A stretch of 64,000 nucleotides of DNA from Sciscionella marina DSM 45152 (GTDB lineage: Bacteria > Actinomycetota > Actinomycetes > Mycobacteriales > Pseudonocardiaceae), in contig NZ_KB905436.1 in the NCBI RefSeq assembly GCF_000379465.1, forward strand, positions 22,507-86,506, in the 5' to 3' direction. Made by a program: the position numbers and the translations under genes. Under the pieces are notes generated by a model. It made no database searches and had not been told where the DNA came from. It saw only the letters and a list, made by a program, of their open reading frames with translations. This document shows positions 1 to 8,501 of this stretch, in pieces. Positions within the stretch are counted from its first letter, which is position 1. Every line of letters begins with the position of its first letter.

Positions 1-800
1 GGCCAGATCCGCCTGATACGGGTTGCCGCTGAAGAACCGCACCCGCCGTTTGCCGAACGCCGTGGATCCCAGAATGTAGCCGATCGAGGGCAGGTGCCGC
101 TCGGTATCGAACGTGATCGCGACCATCCGGCCACCCGGGAACCCCGCAGGTCGGTGCCGACGGTATCGAGGACCACGTCGAACTCGCCGAGCCCGGCCAC
201 CCCGGTCCTGCGGTAGTCGACGGCTTCCGCGGCGCCCAGCTCCCGGACGAGGTCGAGGTTGCACGCCCCGGCCAGCCCGGTCCCCCGCGCACTGGGCGCC
301 GCGCCCAGCTGCACGGCGATACTGCCGACGCCACCGCTGGCCCCACGTACCAGCAACCGTTCCCCCGCGCGGAGTTTCGCCTTGTCCCGCAACACGGTGA
401 CCGCGGTCGTTCCGACGGGCAGGGCGGCCGCGCGCACCAGGTCCAGCTCGCGCGGGGCATGGGCAACGCGATTCGCGAGCACGGCGAGGAATTCCGCGGC
501 ACTGCCCATCGTGCGGCCGAGCACTCCCCATACCCGATCCCCGGGGGCAAACCCGGAAACCCCCGATCCCACCGCCGTGATCTCTCCGGTGAAGTCGATC
601 CTGGTCCGTTTCGGAAACCCTCGTTCCCACAATCCGGTGAGGATCTTGATCCGGCCCGACCGCGCGTGCAGCTCACCGCCGTTCACGCTCATCGCGGCCA
701 CCCGTACCAGGACCTGCCCCGGTCCGGCCCCGGGTTTCGGCACGTTCCCCACCTAGAGCACATCCGGCGTCCCGTATTCGTCGTACAGTGCGGCGCGCAT
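1..800 (-). pseudogene. Broken NADPH:quinone oxidoreductase / zinc-type dehydrogenase (MDR family), runs off left edge
   Basis: Read leftward from the ATG at 800, the frame begins MRAALYDEYGTPDVL and then meets an in-frame TAG (753-755) where relatives have a coding codon. The same frame then continues with clear MDR sequence: a GroES-like domain and the nucleotide-binding glycine motif ASGGVGSIAVQLG. Near 140-150 the reading frame shifts: one frame ends around DTVGTDLRG, and the next frame carries GGRMVAITFD and continues to the edge. The join is also several residues shorter than usual. One nonsense codon and one frameshift/deletion make an inactive gene likely. It is divergent from the TetR gene at 886, its probable former regulator. 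A sequencing error could explain one lesion but hardly both. Confidence 0.8.
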
Positions 801-885
801 TCGCTTTCCCTTCCCATCGGTCGTTACGATCACGCTAACGCCGTAACCGGACGGCACCATCCACATAGCGCAGAGGTGAGAGAAG

Positions 886-1566
886 ATGCCCGCCCAGCAC
901 TCTCAGATGACCCAGCACTCTCAGATGACCCAGCAGTCTCGGATGACCGAGAACGAGCTGCGTGCCGACGCGCAGCGCAATCGGGACCGCATCCTCGAGG
1001 CCGCGAGCGAGGCGTTCGCGGCGCGCGGGCTCGACGTACCGCTGGCCGCCATCGCGCGGCGGGCCGGGGTCGGCGCGGCCACCCTCTACCGGCGGTTCCC
1101 CACCCGCGAGGCACTGGTCACCGAGGTCTTCTACGAACAGCTCGCCGAATGCGGCGCGGAGCTGGAACAGGCACTCGCCGATCCCGACCCCTGGCGCGGA
1201 TTCCGCCAGGCACTGGAGAACGTGTGCGCGACCCAGGTCACCGATCGCGGATTCACCGCCGCCCTGCTGACCAGTTTCCCGAACGCGACCGAATTCGAGG
1301 AACAACGCGTGCGCGCCGAGCAGATACTGGACGAACTGATGCGCCGCGCCAAGGAATCCGGCCGGCTGCGCCCGGAGTTCACCCGCTCCGACATCACCCT
1401 GCTGCTCATGGCCAACAGCGGCCTCACCGCCGAGGAGCCCGAAGCGGCGATCGCGGCCTCACACCGGCTCGTCGCCTATCTCATGCAGGCCTTCCAGACC
1501 GGCTCCGGGGAACCGCTACCGCCGCCCGCGCCACTGGGCCTCTACAGTTTCGTCCGCGCCGGTTGA
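886..1566 (+). CDS. TetR/AcrR family transcriptional regulator
   Basis: The gene encodes 226 residues. A helix-turn-helix domain (RNRDRILEAASEAFAARG, then AGVGAATLYRRFPTREAL) is followed by a helical ligand-binding region. A good ribosome site (GAGGTGAGAGA) precedes the ATG at 886. However, the first 19 codons are a repeat, and relatives would begin at MTENELR (ATG 943), so the N-terminus is an added tail or the true start lies downstream. The gene is divergent from the broken oxidoreductase, which it may once have controlled. Its 3' end overlaps the convergent hydrolase gene by 25 bases. Confidence 0.85.
   Translation: MPAQHSQMTQHSQMTQQSRMTENELRADAQRNRDRILEAASEAFAARGLDVPLAAIARRAGVGAATLYRRFPTREALVTEVFYEQLAECGAELEQALADPDPWRGFRQALENVCATQVTDRGFTAALLTSFPNATEFEEQRVRAEQILDELMRRAKESGRLRPEFTRSDITLLLMANSGLTAEEPEAAIAASHRLVAYLMQAFQTGSGEPLPPPAPLGLYSFVRAG
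895..948 (+). repeat. Three tandem 18-bp in-frame repeats at the 5' end of the TetR gene
   Basis: Two identical 18-base units (895-912, 913-930) and a third with two changes (931-948) encode QHSQMT, QHSQMT, QQSRMT. Each unit contains an in-frame ATG, so the array multiplies possible start codons. It looks like recent slippage expansion of the original leader or start region. Confidence 0.85.
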
Positions 1567-2384
1567 CCGCTGACCGAGCCGAGCCAGCGGTGCAGTGCGA
1601 TCGCGAGCTCCACGGGAGCGTCGAGCTGGATCAGATGCCCCGCGCCCTCGACGATCGTCGCCCGCGCTCCGGGAATACGTTCGGCGAGCCGGTGCGCCCG
1701 GTCCACCGGAATCCAGGTGTCCTCCGCGCCCCAGACGATCGTGACCGGGATGGTGATCCCGGCGTAGCGGTCCTCGATCTCATCGGTGAAACGCTGATCC
1801 GCCTGCGCGATCTGCCGGTAGAACGCGGGCTTTCCCTGCTCGGTGCACCACGGATCGGTGAGCGCACGGAGGTGTTCCCCGGTCAGCCCGCGATGGCTCG
1901 CCGTCCCGATGTAGGCCTCGATCGCTCCCCTGTGGACGGTGCCGGGCTGCGCGGCGAACACGTCCGCGTTCTCGGCCACCAGACGGAAGAACTCCGACCC
2001 CCAGGGGCGCAGCGCGACGACATCGACCAGGGCGAGCGAAGCGAATTCCCTGCCGTGCACCAGATGCGTGCGCAGCGAAACCGCGTCCCCATAGTCGTGC
2101 GCGATCACGTGCGGGCGCTCCAGCTCCCAATGTTCCAGCAGCGCGGCAAACACCTCGCCCTGTACGCCGAGGTCCACATCGTGCTCCGGTTCCTTCGAGG
2201 AACTGCCGTATCCGGGCATGTCCCAGAGGTAGACCTCGTACTCCGCGGCGAGCGCGCGGGCGAACGGTGCCCACAGCCATGCGGACCACGGGGTGCCATG
2301 ACAGAGCACGAGCGGAGTTCCGGTGCCCAGTTTCTCCCAGGCGACCGTACGCCCGCGCCAGCTGAATCGCCGTGTCAGTTCCAT
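1542..2384 (-). CDS. Alpha/beta fold hydrolase
   Basis: A 280-residue alpha/beta hydrolase. The oxyanion strand is LVLCHGTPWSAW, and the nucleophile elbow is AHDYGDA (around residue 105), so the nucleophile is Asp. This is the pattern of haloalkane dehalogenase/epoxide hydrolase-type members rather than Ser esterases. A late acid (WGAEDTWIP) and the histidine GAGHLIQLD complete the triad. The ATG at 2384 follows a GGAAGGACGG ribosome site and is preferred over longer upstream reading. Its first 10 bases overlap the end of the glycosyltransferase gene upstream, so the two are probably cotranscribed. Substrate unknown. Confidence 0.85.
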   Translation of the reverse strand: MELTRRFSWRGRTVAWEKLGTGTPLVLCHGTPWSAWLWAPFARALAAEYEVYLWDMPGYGSSSKEPEHDVDLGVQGEVFAALLEHWELERPHVIAHDYGDAVSLRTHLVHGREFASLALVDVVALRPWGSEFFRLVAENADVFAAQPGTVHRGAIEAYIGTASHRGLTGEHLRALTDPWCTEQGKPAFYRQIAQADQRFTDEIEDRYAGITIPVTIVWGAEDTWIPVDRAHRLAERIPGARATIVEGAGHLIQLDAPVELAIALHRWLGSVSGQPARTKL

Positions 2385-3532
2385 GTCCGTCCTTCCGAGT
2401 AGCTGCGGCCCTTCCACCGCGCTCCGGTCCCAGAATAGTGCCGTCGCGCGGAATCCAGGGTCATCAGCGTGTACAGCACTGCGACGGCAGGCAGCAGCGG
2501 GGCGATCCACAGCGATTGCCGGTAATACGCGAGCATGGGCGCGAAGGTGGCAGCCAGCAGCAGCCAGGCCGCGCCGCCGAGCAGGGCGGGCAGCGGCGCA
2601 CCGAGCACCGCCCCGGCGATCGTGGCCGCGGGTGGGCCGAGGAAGATCAGCGCGAGCCCGAGCACGGTTCCCGCGAGCAGCAGCGGCGAATGACGCAACT
2701 GGGTGTAGGCACTGCGGGCGATCATCTGCCACAGATCGGCCAGCCGCGGATAGGGCCGGATACTGCGCACCCGTTCGGCGAGGCCGAGCCAGATCCGCCC
2801 GCCGGCGCCCTTGATCAGCCGGGCGAGCGCCACATCGTCGATCACCGCGCCCCGGATCGCGGCCACCCCACCGGCCTGGACGAGCACGGTGCGGCGGACG
2901 AGCACGCAACCGCCCGCGCCCGCGGCCACCCGCGAGGACATCCGGTTGACCCAGCGGAACGGGTAGAGCATCGCGAAGAAGTACACGAAGGCGGGCACGA
3001 TCAGCCGTTCCCACCCGGTATCGGTGCGCAGCCGCGCCATCTGGGAGACGAGATCCCGCCCCTCCTGCGCGGCGGCGACCAGCCGGGCGAGCGAATCCGG
3101 GCGGTGCGCGATATCCGCATCGGTGAGCAGCAGATAGTCCCTCTCCCCTGCCTCGGCGATACCGTGTTCGAGCGCCCACAACTTGCCCGCCCAGCCGGGC
3201 GGTGGTTCGCCCGGTGTGCAAACCCGCAACGGCAGTCCACCGTGTTCCTCGGCCATCCGGCGGGCAAGCGCACCGGTGCCGTCGGTGCTGCCGTCGTCGA
3301 CCAGGATCACCTCGGCACGGCCCGGGTACCGCTGCGCGAGCAGGCTCGGCAGGCTCTCCGGAAGCACGGTGGCCTCGTCCCTCGCGGGCACCACGATCGC
3401 GACCGGGGGCCAGCGCCGTGGCTCACTGCCCTGAGGAAGCCGCTGGTCGGTACGCCAGAAGAACCCTCGGCACAACAGCAACCACAACCACGCGGCGAGG
3501 CTCACCCCGCCGATCACGAGCCAGGCGATCAC
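2375..3532 (-). CDS. hpnB: HpnB-like family 2 glycosyltransferase
   Basis: A 385-residue membrane glycosyltransferase. An N-terminal hydrophobic helix is followed by a GT-A domain with VVPARDEATVLPESL, LVDDGSTDGTG and LLLTDADI (DXD-type metal site). Several C-terminal membrane segments start near residue 285. Overall organisation matches the hopene-associated glycosyltransferase HpnB, which usually sits with squalene-hopene cyclase genes. No other hopanoid gene is in this window, so the symbol rests on sequence pattern only. It overlaps the hydrolase downstream by 10 bases. Confidence 0.7.
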   Translation of the reverse strand: MIAWLVIGGVSLAAWLWLLLCRGFFWRTDQRLPQGSEPRRWPPVAIVVPARDEATVLPESLPSLLAQRYPGRAEVILVDDGSTDGTGALARRMAEEHGGLPLRVCTPGEPPPGWAGKLWALEHGIAEAGERDYLLLTDADIAHRPDSLARLVAAAQEGRDLVSQMARLRTDTGWERLIVPAFVYFFAMLYPFRWVNRMSSRVAAGAGGCVLVRRTVLVQAGGVAAIRGAVIDDVALARLIKGAGGRIWLGLAERVRSIRPYPRLADLWQMIARSAYTQLRHSPLLLAGTVLGLALIFLGPPAATIAGAVLGAPLPALLGGAAWLLLAATFAPMLAYYRQSLWIAPLLPAVAVLYTLMTLDSARRHYSGTGARWKGRSYSEGRTWN

Positions 3533-3569
3533 CCGGCGAGCCTGTCACGGCACACCCGCGGCGGAACGC

Positions 3570-3734
3570 TCAGGTCTGGTCGCGCAGCCAGCGCTCCACT
3601 TCCTCGGCGCCCTCTTTGCTCTGCCGTTCCTCGGCCTGCGCGGCACGGGCGGAACGGTGCAGCACGAAGAACAGCGCCGTGCGGATGCCCAGCGCCGGGT
3701 CATAGCCTGGAACATCGACGTTCCTGGGTATCAC
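3570..3734 (-). CDS. Small hypothetical protein, 54 residues
   Basis: Starting at a GTG (3732-3734) the frame encodes a short protein containing GYDPALGIRTALFFVLHRSARA and ending in WLRDQT. The C-terminal half is Glu/Arg-rich and helical. The start overlaps the end of the gene at 3700-4077 by 35 bases, in another frame. It could instead be the displaced C-terminus of that gene after a frameshift. No function recognised. Confidence 0.4.
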   Translation of the reverse strand: MIPRNVDVPGYDPALGIRTALFFVLHRSARAAQAEERQSKEGAEEVERWLRDQT

Positions 3735-4077
3735 CGCCGGGACGGGTGATCAGCCCGCCCGCCGCGATGAGCGCGTTGTCCATCGGCCGCGCCGTGCCCG
3801 CCGCGAGTAGGAAACCGGTGCGCTGCAACCATATCCGTGCGGTCTCCGCGGCCTCCCGGGCGTCCGGGGCGAATGGCCCGTCCACCGCGGCGAACCGTTC
3901 GGGGCGCTCCAGGCCTTCGGCGAGGCGGTCCACGACCGGGCCGAGCGCCGCGAGCACATCCCGCAAAGCGCACAGGGTCTGACACACATCCCGGTCCAGC
4001 ACCGCATCCGGTGGTTTCCCGGCGAGCGCCACGAGTGCGGCGCGGGCCTGGTGGAGCAGTTCTCGGCTGTCCTGCAC
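3700..4077 (-). CDS. Hypothetical helical protein, 125 residues
   Basis: A small, all-helical, Ala/Leu/Arg-rich protein without signal peptide, membrane segment or known motif. It begins at ATG 4077 (MQDSRELLHQARAAL). It is divergent from the LysR gene at 4149 with 71 bases between. The last dozen residues (GGDTQERRCSRL) look unlike the rest and may reflect a frameshift into the small reading frame at 3570-3734. Confidence 0.5.
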   Translation of the reverse strand: MQDSRELLHQARAALVALAGKPPDAVLDRDVCQTLCALRDVLAALGPVVDRLAEGLERPERFAAVDGPFAPDAREAAETARIWLQRTGFLLAAGTARPMDNALIAAGGLITRPGGDTQERRCSRL

Positions 4078-4148
4078 TCGTCCACTATGACCGCAGGACG
4101 GAGTTCAGTGTTAGTGAAATGATTTGAACTGGTATGTATTCTGAGTGA

Positions 4149-5060
4149 ATGACTGTGGATCCCCGGCGGCTGCTGATCTTGCGCGCAGTGCGCCGTGCCG
4201 GCGGTGTGCTCGCCGCGGCCCGGATGCTGCACCTGACCCCGTCCGGGGTTTCCCAGCAGCTGACCAAGCTGGAGGCGGAGACCGGGGTCGCGCTGATCGA
4301 TCGGGGCAGCCGCGGTGGTGGGCGCGCGGTGGAGTTCACCAGGGCCGGTCACGCCCTCGCCGACCACGCCGAAACGCTCGCGGACACGCTCGCCGCGGTG
4401 GACGCCACGGTCAGCGAGTTCTGCGCGCAACCCGTGGCCCAGGTGCGGATCGGCGGATTCTCGGTGGTGCTCAGCGAACTGCTCGCCCCGGTGGTGCTGC
4501 GGCTGGCCACCACGAATCCCGGCCTGAACGTGTGCATCTGGGAGACCACCGAGACCGAGGGCATCGAGGCGCTGCGTGAAGGGCGGCTCGATCTGCTGCT
4601 GAGCCAGCGGCCCGGGCCCGGGGAATCCGCCCGCGCACCGGATCTGGTGGAGACCAGCCTGTTCGAGGACCCGCTCCGGGTGCTGGTGCCGCGTTCCTGG
4701 CCGGTCGGCGATGAACCCGCCGAACTGCTCGCCCGCCCGTGGTTCACCTCCTCGCTCGACCCGGCCAGCCAGCGCGAACTGCGCACGCTGAGCCGCGAGC
4801 ACGGGATCACCCTCGACGAACGCGATATCGGTGCCGCGAACGCACCGACGCTGCTCTCCCTCGTCGCGAACGGGCTCGGCGCCACGATCGTCCCGGAGCT
4901 CACCCTCGGCACCCGCCCGAACCCGAACATCCGGGTCAGCGAAGGGGTTCTCACACTCGGTTCGCGCATCCTCTCCGTGCTGCGCCTGCCGTCGGTGAAC
5001 CATCCCGGCATCGAGGAACTGCTGCGCGAGCTCCGCAGCGAGGGCCGCTCACGTCGCTAG
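4149..5060 (+). CDS. LysR family transcriptional regulator
   Basis: 303 residues. A winged helix at the N-terminus (AARMLHLTPSGVSQQLTKLEAETGVALIDR) is followed by a LysR substrate-binding domain (about residues 90-290). The start is ATG 4149. The upstream 71 bases are AT-rich for this genome and would hold the promoter for this gene and the divergent 4077 gene. The 3' end overlaps the convergent ROK kinase gene by 4 bases. Confidence 0.9.
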   Translation: MTVDPRRLLILRAVRRAGGVLAAARMLHLTPSGVSQQLTKLEAETGVALIDRGSRGGGRAVEFTRAGHALADHAETLADTLAAVDATVSEFCAQPVAQVRIGGFSVVLSELLAPVVLRLATTNPGLNVCIWETTETEGIEALREGRLDLLLSQRPGPGESARAPDLVETSLFEDPLRVLVPRSWPVGDEPAELLARPWFTSSLDPASQRELRTLSREHGITLDERDIGAANAPTLLSLVANGLGATIVPELTLGTRPNPNIRVSEGVLTLGSRILSVLRLPSVNHPGIEELLRELRSEGRSRR

Positions 5061-6016
5061 GAGCACTTCGATCGCGCGTGCAGCGCGGCGCCGACCGCGA
5101 TGCCGAGCTCGCCGAGCCGCGCGGGCCGGACCTCCACGGAGCGCCCGGTCAGCAGCGGACGTTCGGCAAGTGAACGCTTCATCGCGGGTTCGAGCAACGG
5201 CCACGCACCGGCGACCCCGCCGCCGAGCACCGCGAGCTCGATGCCGAGCAGCCCGCACGCGTCCGCGATCGCCGCGCCCACATGGGTTCCCGCTTCGGCG
5301 AACACCCGGACGGCCACCGGATCCCCCGCCCCGGCGCGCACCGCGACCTCGGCCGCGTCCGCCTGTTCCCCGCTGCCTTCGGTGTAGCGCCGCGCGATGG
5401 ACCGGCCCGAGGCGTAGGACTCCAGGTGCCCGATCTGCCCGCAGGTGCACGGCGCATCACCGAACCGGCCGATGTGCCCGATCTCGCCCGCGCCCGGACC
5501 TCCGCCGTGCAGCAGTGCACCGTCCACCAGCAGCGCGCCGCCGACGCCGGTACCGAGCGCCACGGCCAGCGCGTGCCGCACCGGAGTGTCCCCGCCGGCG
5601 AAGATCTCCCCGAGCAGCAACATGTTCACATCGTTGTCGGTGGCCACGGGCAGCCCGTCGCACCGCGCGGCGAGCTCCGGGGTGATCTTGGTCCCCGTCC
5701 AGCCGGGAAACGAGCCACTCGCCGCGAGCACGGTTCCGGCCTCGGGATCGATCACCCCGGCCGCGCCGACGCCGATTCCCTGGAAGTTGCTGCCCCGGCA
5801 GGTTCCGCCCGCGCGGGCGAGCACCACGCGCACCGCTTCGGCGGCGGCGTCCAGGATCGCCGTGGCACCGTGCGCCGCGGGGCTCGGGGACTGGGCGCGC
5901 GCGAGCACGTTCGTGTTCTCGTCCACACACACCGCGAGGATCTTCGAGCCACCGATGTCCACCCCGGCCCAGATCTGCTCGGTCTGTGCCGATGATTCAC
6001 TCGCAAGCTCGTTCAT
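5057..6016 (-). CDS. ROK family sugar kinase
   Basis: 319 residues with the ROK phosphate-binding motif GVDIGGSKI near the N-terminus, the catalytic region ATDNDVN, and the ROK signature GAGEIGHIG. The family zinc motif CxCGxxGCxE reads CTCGQIGHLE here, with His in place of the third Cys. It is the last gene of the peptide-type ABC operon; its ATG overlaps the ATPase stop as ATGA. A kinase joined to a solute importer suggests that the imported compound contains or yields a sugar, possibly an amino sugar. This is inference. Confidence 0.85.
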   Translation of the reverse strand: MNELASESSAQTEQIWAGVDIGGSKILAVCVDENTNVLARAQSPSPAAHGATAILDAAAEAVRVVLARAGGTCRGSNFQGIGVGAAGVIDPEAGTVLAASGSFPGWTGTKITPELAARCDGLPVATDNDVNMLLLGEIFAGGDTPVRHALAVALGTGVGGALLVDGALLHGGGPGAGEIGHIGRFGDAPCTCGQIGHLESYASGRSIARRYTEGSGEQADAAEVAVRAGAGDPVAVRVFAEAGTHVGAAIADACGLLGIELAVLGGGVAGAWPLLEPAMKRSLAERPLLTGRSVEVRPARLGELGIAVGAALHARSKCS

Positions 6017-7635
6017 GCTTCCCCTGTCCTTGCGCGCCTGCGTTCGGCCTGCGCGACCGGATCGGGCACCGGTGAGGCGAGCACGAGCCTGCGCGTGTAG
6101 TCCTCGCTCGGGTGCCCGAGCACCTCGGTGCGCTCGCCCTGCTCCACGACCCGGCCCCGGTTGAGCACCGCGACCCGGTCACAGACATTGTCCACCACGG
6201 CGAGGTCATGGCTGATGAACAGGCAGCCGAAGAAGAGCTCCTGGTGCAGCCGCGCAAGCAGTGCGAGCACCGTGGCCTGCACCGAGACGTCGAGCGCGCT
6301 GGTCGGTTCGTCGGCGATGAGCAGATCCGGGCCGAGCACGAGTGCCCGCGCGAGGCTCACCCGCTGGCGCTGGCCACCGGAGAGTTCGTGCGGGAACCGG
6401 TCGGCCACGCCCGCACCGAGCTCCACCGCGTCCAGCAGTTCGGCGATTCGCTTGGCACGCCCGGATTTCGTGCCCTCACGGTGCACCAGCAGCGGTTCGG
6501 CGATGCACTGTCCGATGGTCATCCGCGGATCGAGCGAGGAGCCCGGATCCTGGAACACCACCCCGATCCTGCGGCGCAGCTCCAGTGCCTCGCGGCGCTT
6601 GGCGCGGTTCGGATCGGTGCCGAACAGGCGCACCGCACCGGATTCCGGGCGGACGAGGCCGAGCGCGCAACCACCGATCGTGGACTTCCCCGATCCGGAT
6701 TCGCCGACCAGGCCGAGCAGTTCACCGCGCCCGACGCGCAGCGAGACCTCGTCCACCGCCTTGACCCCGCCGCCGTAGCGCACGGTGACCCGCTCCAGTT
6801 CGAGCGCCGGGCCGTTGTCGTCCACAGTGGACGGTTCGGCGCGCCCTCCGAGCAGTGGAACGGCCTCCAGCAGTTCGCGGGTGTACTCCTGCTCCGGGGC
6901 GGCGAACAGCTGCGCGGAATTCGCCTGTTCCACCAGTTTTCCCGCACGCAGCACGAGAATCCGGTCGGCGATATCGGCGACCACACCCATGTTGTGCGTG
7001 ATGAGCAGGATCGCGGTCCCGGACTCGTCCCGGATGCGGCGCAACAGGTCCAGGATTCCGGCCTGCACGGTCACGTCGAGGGCCGTGGTGGGCTCATCGG
7101 CGATCAGCAGCCGCGGTTCGCAGCCGATCGCCATCGCGATCAGCACCCGCTGGCGCTGCCCTCCAGAGAGCTGATGCGGGTACTGGCGCATCCTCCGGTC
7201 CGGATCGTCGATCTCCACCCGCTCGAGCAGTTCCCGCACTCGGTCCCGGTACTGGGTGAGCCGCTCGGGTTCCGGGTCGTGATTGCGCAGCGCCTCGGCG
7301 ATCTGCGCGCCGATCCGCTGCAGCGGGTTCAGCGCGGTCATCGGCTCCTGGAAGATCATCGCGGCCCGCTTGCCACGCACCCTGCGCAGTTCCTCGCCGC
7401 GCAGCGCCAGCACGTCCTCGCCCTCGAGTTCCACCGAGCCGGAAACCGTGGCCGCGCCGCCGAGCAGCCGCAGCACCGACATGGCCATGGTGCTCTTGCC
7501 CGAGCCGGATTCCCCGACCACGGCCAGGATCTCCCGCTCTCCCAGGCTGAAGCTCAGCCCGTCCAGCGCGGTGACCTCGCCCGCCTCGGTGTCGAACCGG
7601 ACCCCGAGGTCGCGCACCCTGAGAACATCGTTCAC
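6013..7635 (-). CDS. Peptide-type ABC transporter, double ATPase subunit (DppD-DppF fusion)
   Basis: 540 residues with two complete ATPase domains. Each has a Walker A (GESGSGKST), a signature motif (LSGGQRQRV) and a Walker B ending in ADEPT. The first half resembles DppD/OppD, the second DppF/OppF. The start is GTG 7635, whose bases overlap the preceding permease stop (GTGA). It would power the two permeases encoded upstream. Single-gene fusions of this pair are common in actinomycetes. Confidence 0.9.
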   Translation of the reverse strand: MNDVLRVRDLGVRFDTEAGEVTALDGLSFSLGEREILAVVGESGSGKSTMAMSVLRLLGGAATVSGSVELEGEDVLALRGEELRRVRGKRAAMIFQEPMTALNPLQRIGAQIAEALRNHDPEPERLTQYRDRVRELLERVEIDDPDRRMRQYPHQLSGGQRQRVLIAMAIGCEPRLLIADEPTTALDVTVQAGILDLLRRIRDESGTAILLITHNMGVVADIADRILVLRAGKLVEQANSAQLFAAPEQEYTRELLEAVPLLGGRAEPSTVDDNGPALELERVTVRYGGGVKAVDEVSLRVGRGELLGLVGESGSGKSTIGGCALGLVRPESGAVRLFGTDPNRAKRREALELRRRIGVVFQDPGSSLDPRMTIGQCIAEPLLVHREGTKSGRAKRIAELLDAVELGAGVADRFPHELSGGQRQRVSLARALVLGPDLLIADEPTSALDVSVQATVLALLARLHQELFFGCLFISHDLAVVDNVCDRVAVLNRGRVVEQGERTEVLGHPSEDYTRRLVLASPVPDPVAQAERRRARTGEA

Positions 7636-8501
7636 TGTGCCGCTCGCTTTCTCACTTCGAAGGCGTCCCGCAGTCCATCGCCGATGAAGTTGAACGCGGC
7701 GACGACGAGGATGATCGCGATACCCGGCGGCACGATCAACCACCAGGCCCCGTCATAGGTGTAGGTTATGCCCTTGCTCAGCATGGCGCCCCAGTCGGTC
7801 TGCGGTGGGGCGACACCGAGGCCGAGGAAGCTGACGTAGGCGACCAGCAGGATTGCATCGGCGATCTGGAAGGTCACGTTCACCATCACCGTGCCGATCG
7901 CGTTCGGGATGATGTGCCGGAACACCGCACGAGTCCGGCTGCCCCCGATCGCCCGCAGCGCCTTGATGTACTCGCGTTCGGCGATGGTCACCGTCTCCGC
8001 GCGCATCAGCCGCGCGGGCACCAGCCAGGACACCACGCCGATCAGCACGGCGAGGATGCCCACACTCGGCGTGACCAGGGTCGCGGCCACCAGGAGCAGG
8101 AACAGCGCGGGAATCGCGACCCCGGTGTCCACGATGCGCATCAGCACGAGGTCCAGCCAGCCGCCGCTGTATCCGGCGACCGCGCCCCACACCGCACCGA
8201 TCGCGGTCCCGATCAGCCCGGCGATCACCCCGATGATCAGCGAGACCCGGCCGGCGACCATGAGCCGCCCGAGCACATCGTGGCCGAGCTCGTCGGTGCC
8301 GAGCGGATGCCCGGGCCCTGGGGGAAGCCGGACCGCGCCCAGATCGGTGTGCACCTGATCGGTGCCGTAGATCAGCGGGCCGAGGAAGGAGAACAGCAGC
8401 ATCAGCACCAGGATCACCAGGCCGGTCAGCGCGAGCCGGTGCCGGATCAGCCTGCGCAGCACTCCGCTGCGGGCGCGTTCCGGAGTCTCTGTGGTGGTCA
8501 T
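7632..8501 (-). CDS. Peptide-type ABC transporter permease (DppC-like)
   Basis: 289 residues. An N-terminal membrane segment (LALTGLVILVLMLLFSFLG) is followed by a BPD permease domain; the EAA-loop region holds ALRAIGGSRTRAVFRHIIPN. The start ATG 8501 overlaps the stop of the upstream permease as ATGA. DppC-type subunits pair with a DppB-type subunit, which is the preceding gene. Confidence 0.9.
   Translation of the reverse strand: MTTTETPERARSGVLRRLIRHRLALTGLVILVLMLLFSFLGPLIYGTDQVHTDLGAVRLPPGPGHPLGTDELGHDVLGRLMVAGRVSLIIGVIAGLIGTAIGAVWGAVAGYSGGWLDLVLMRIVDTGVAIPALFLLLVAATLVTPSVGILAVLIGVVSWLVPARLMRAETVTIAEREYIKALRAIGGSRTRAVFRHIIPNAIGTVMVNVTFQIADAILLVAYVSFLGLGVAPPQTDWGAMLSKGITYTYDGAWWLIVPPGIAIILVVAAFNFIGDGLRDAFEVRKRAAQ

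Noticed and set aside
459..2402. Very long open frames opposite or across real genes (for example 459-2402 +, 18069-19289 -, 19091-20752 -, 55106-56899 +)
   Set aside because: High-GC shadow frames: their translations are Arg/Pro/Gly/His-rich with no domain, and a well recognised protein occupies the other strand or frame.
2375..3532. A hopanoid biosynthesis cluster around the HpnB-like gene
   Set aside because: No squalene-hopene cyclase, squalene synthase or other hpn gene lies nearby.
4078..4148. CTGGTATGTA upstream of the first LysR gene as a half-site of the 30403 palindrome
   Set aside because: A single short match without symmetry; chance cannot be excluded.
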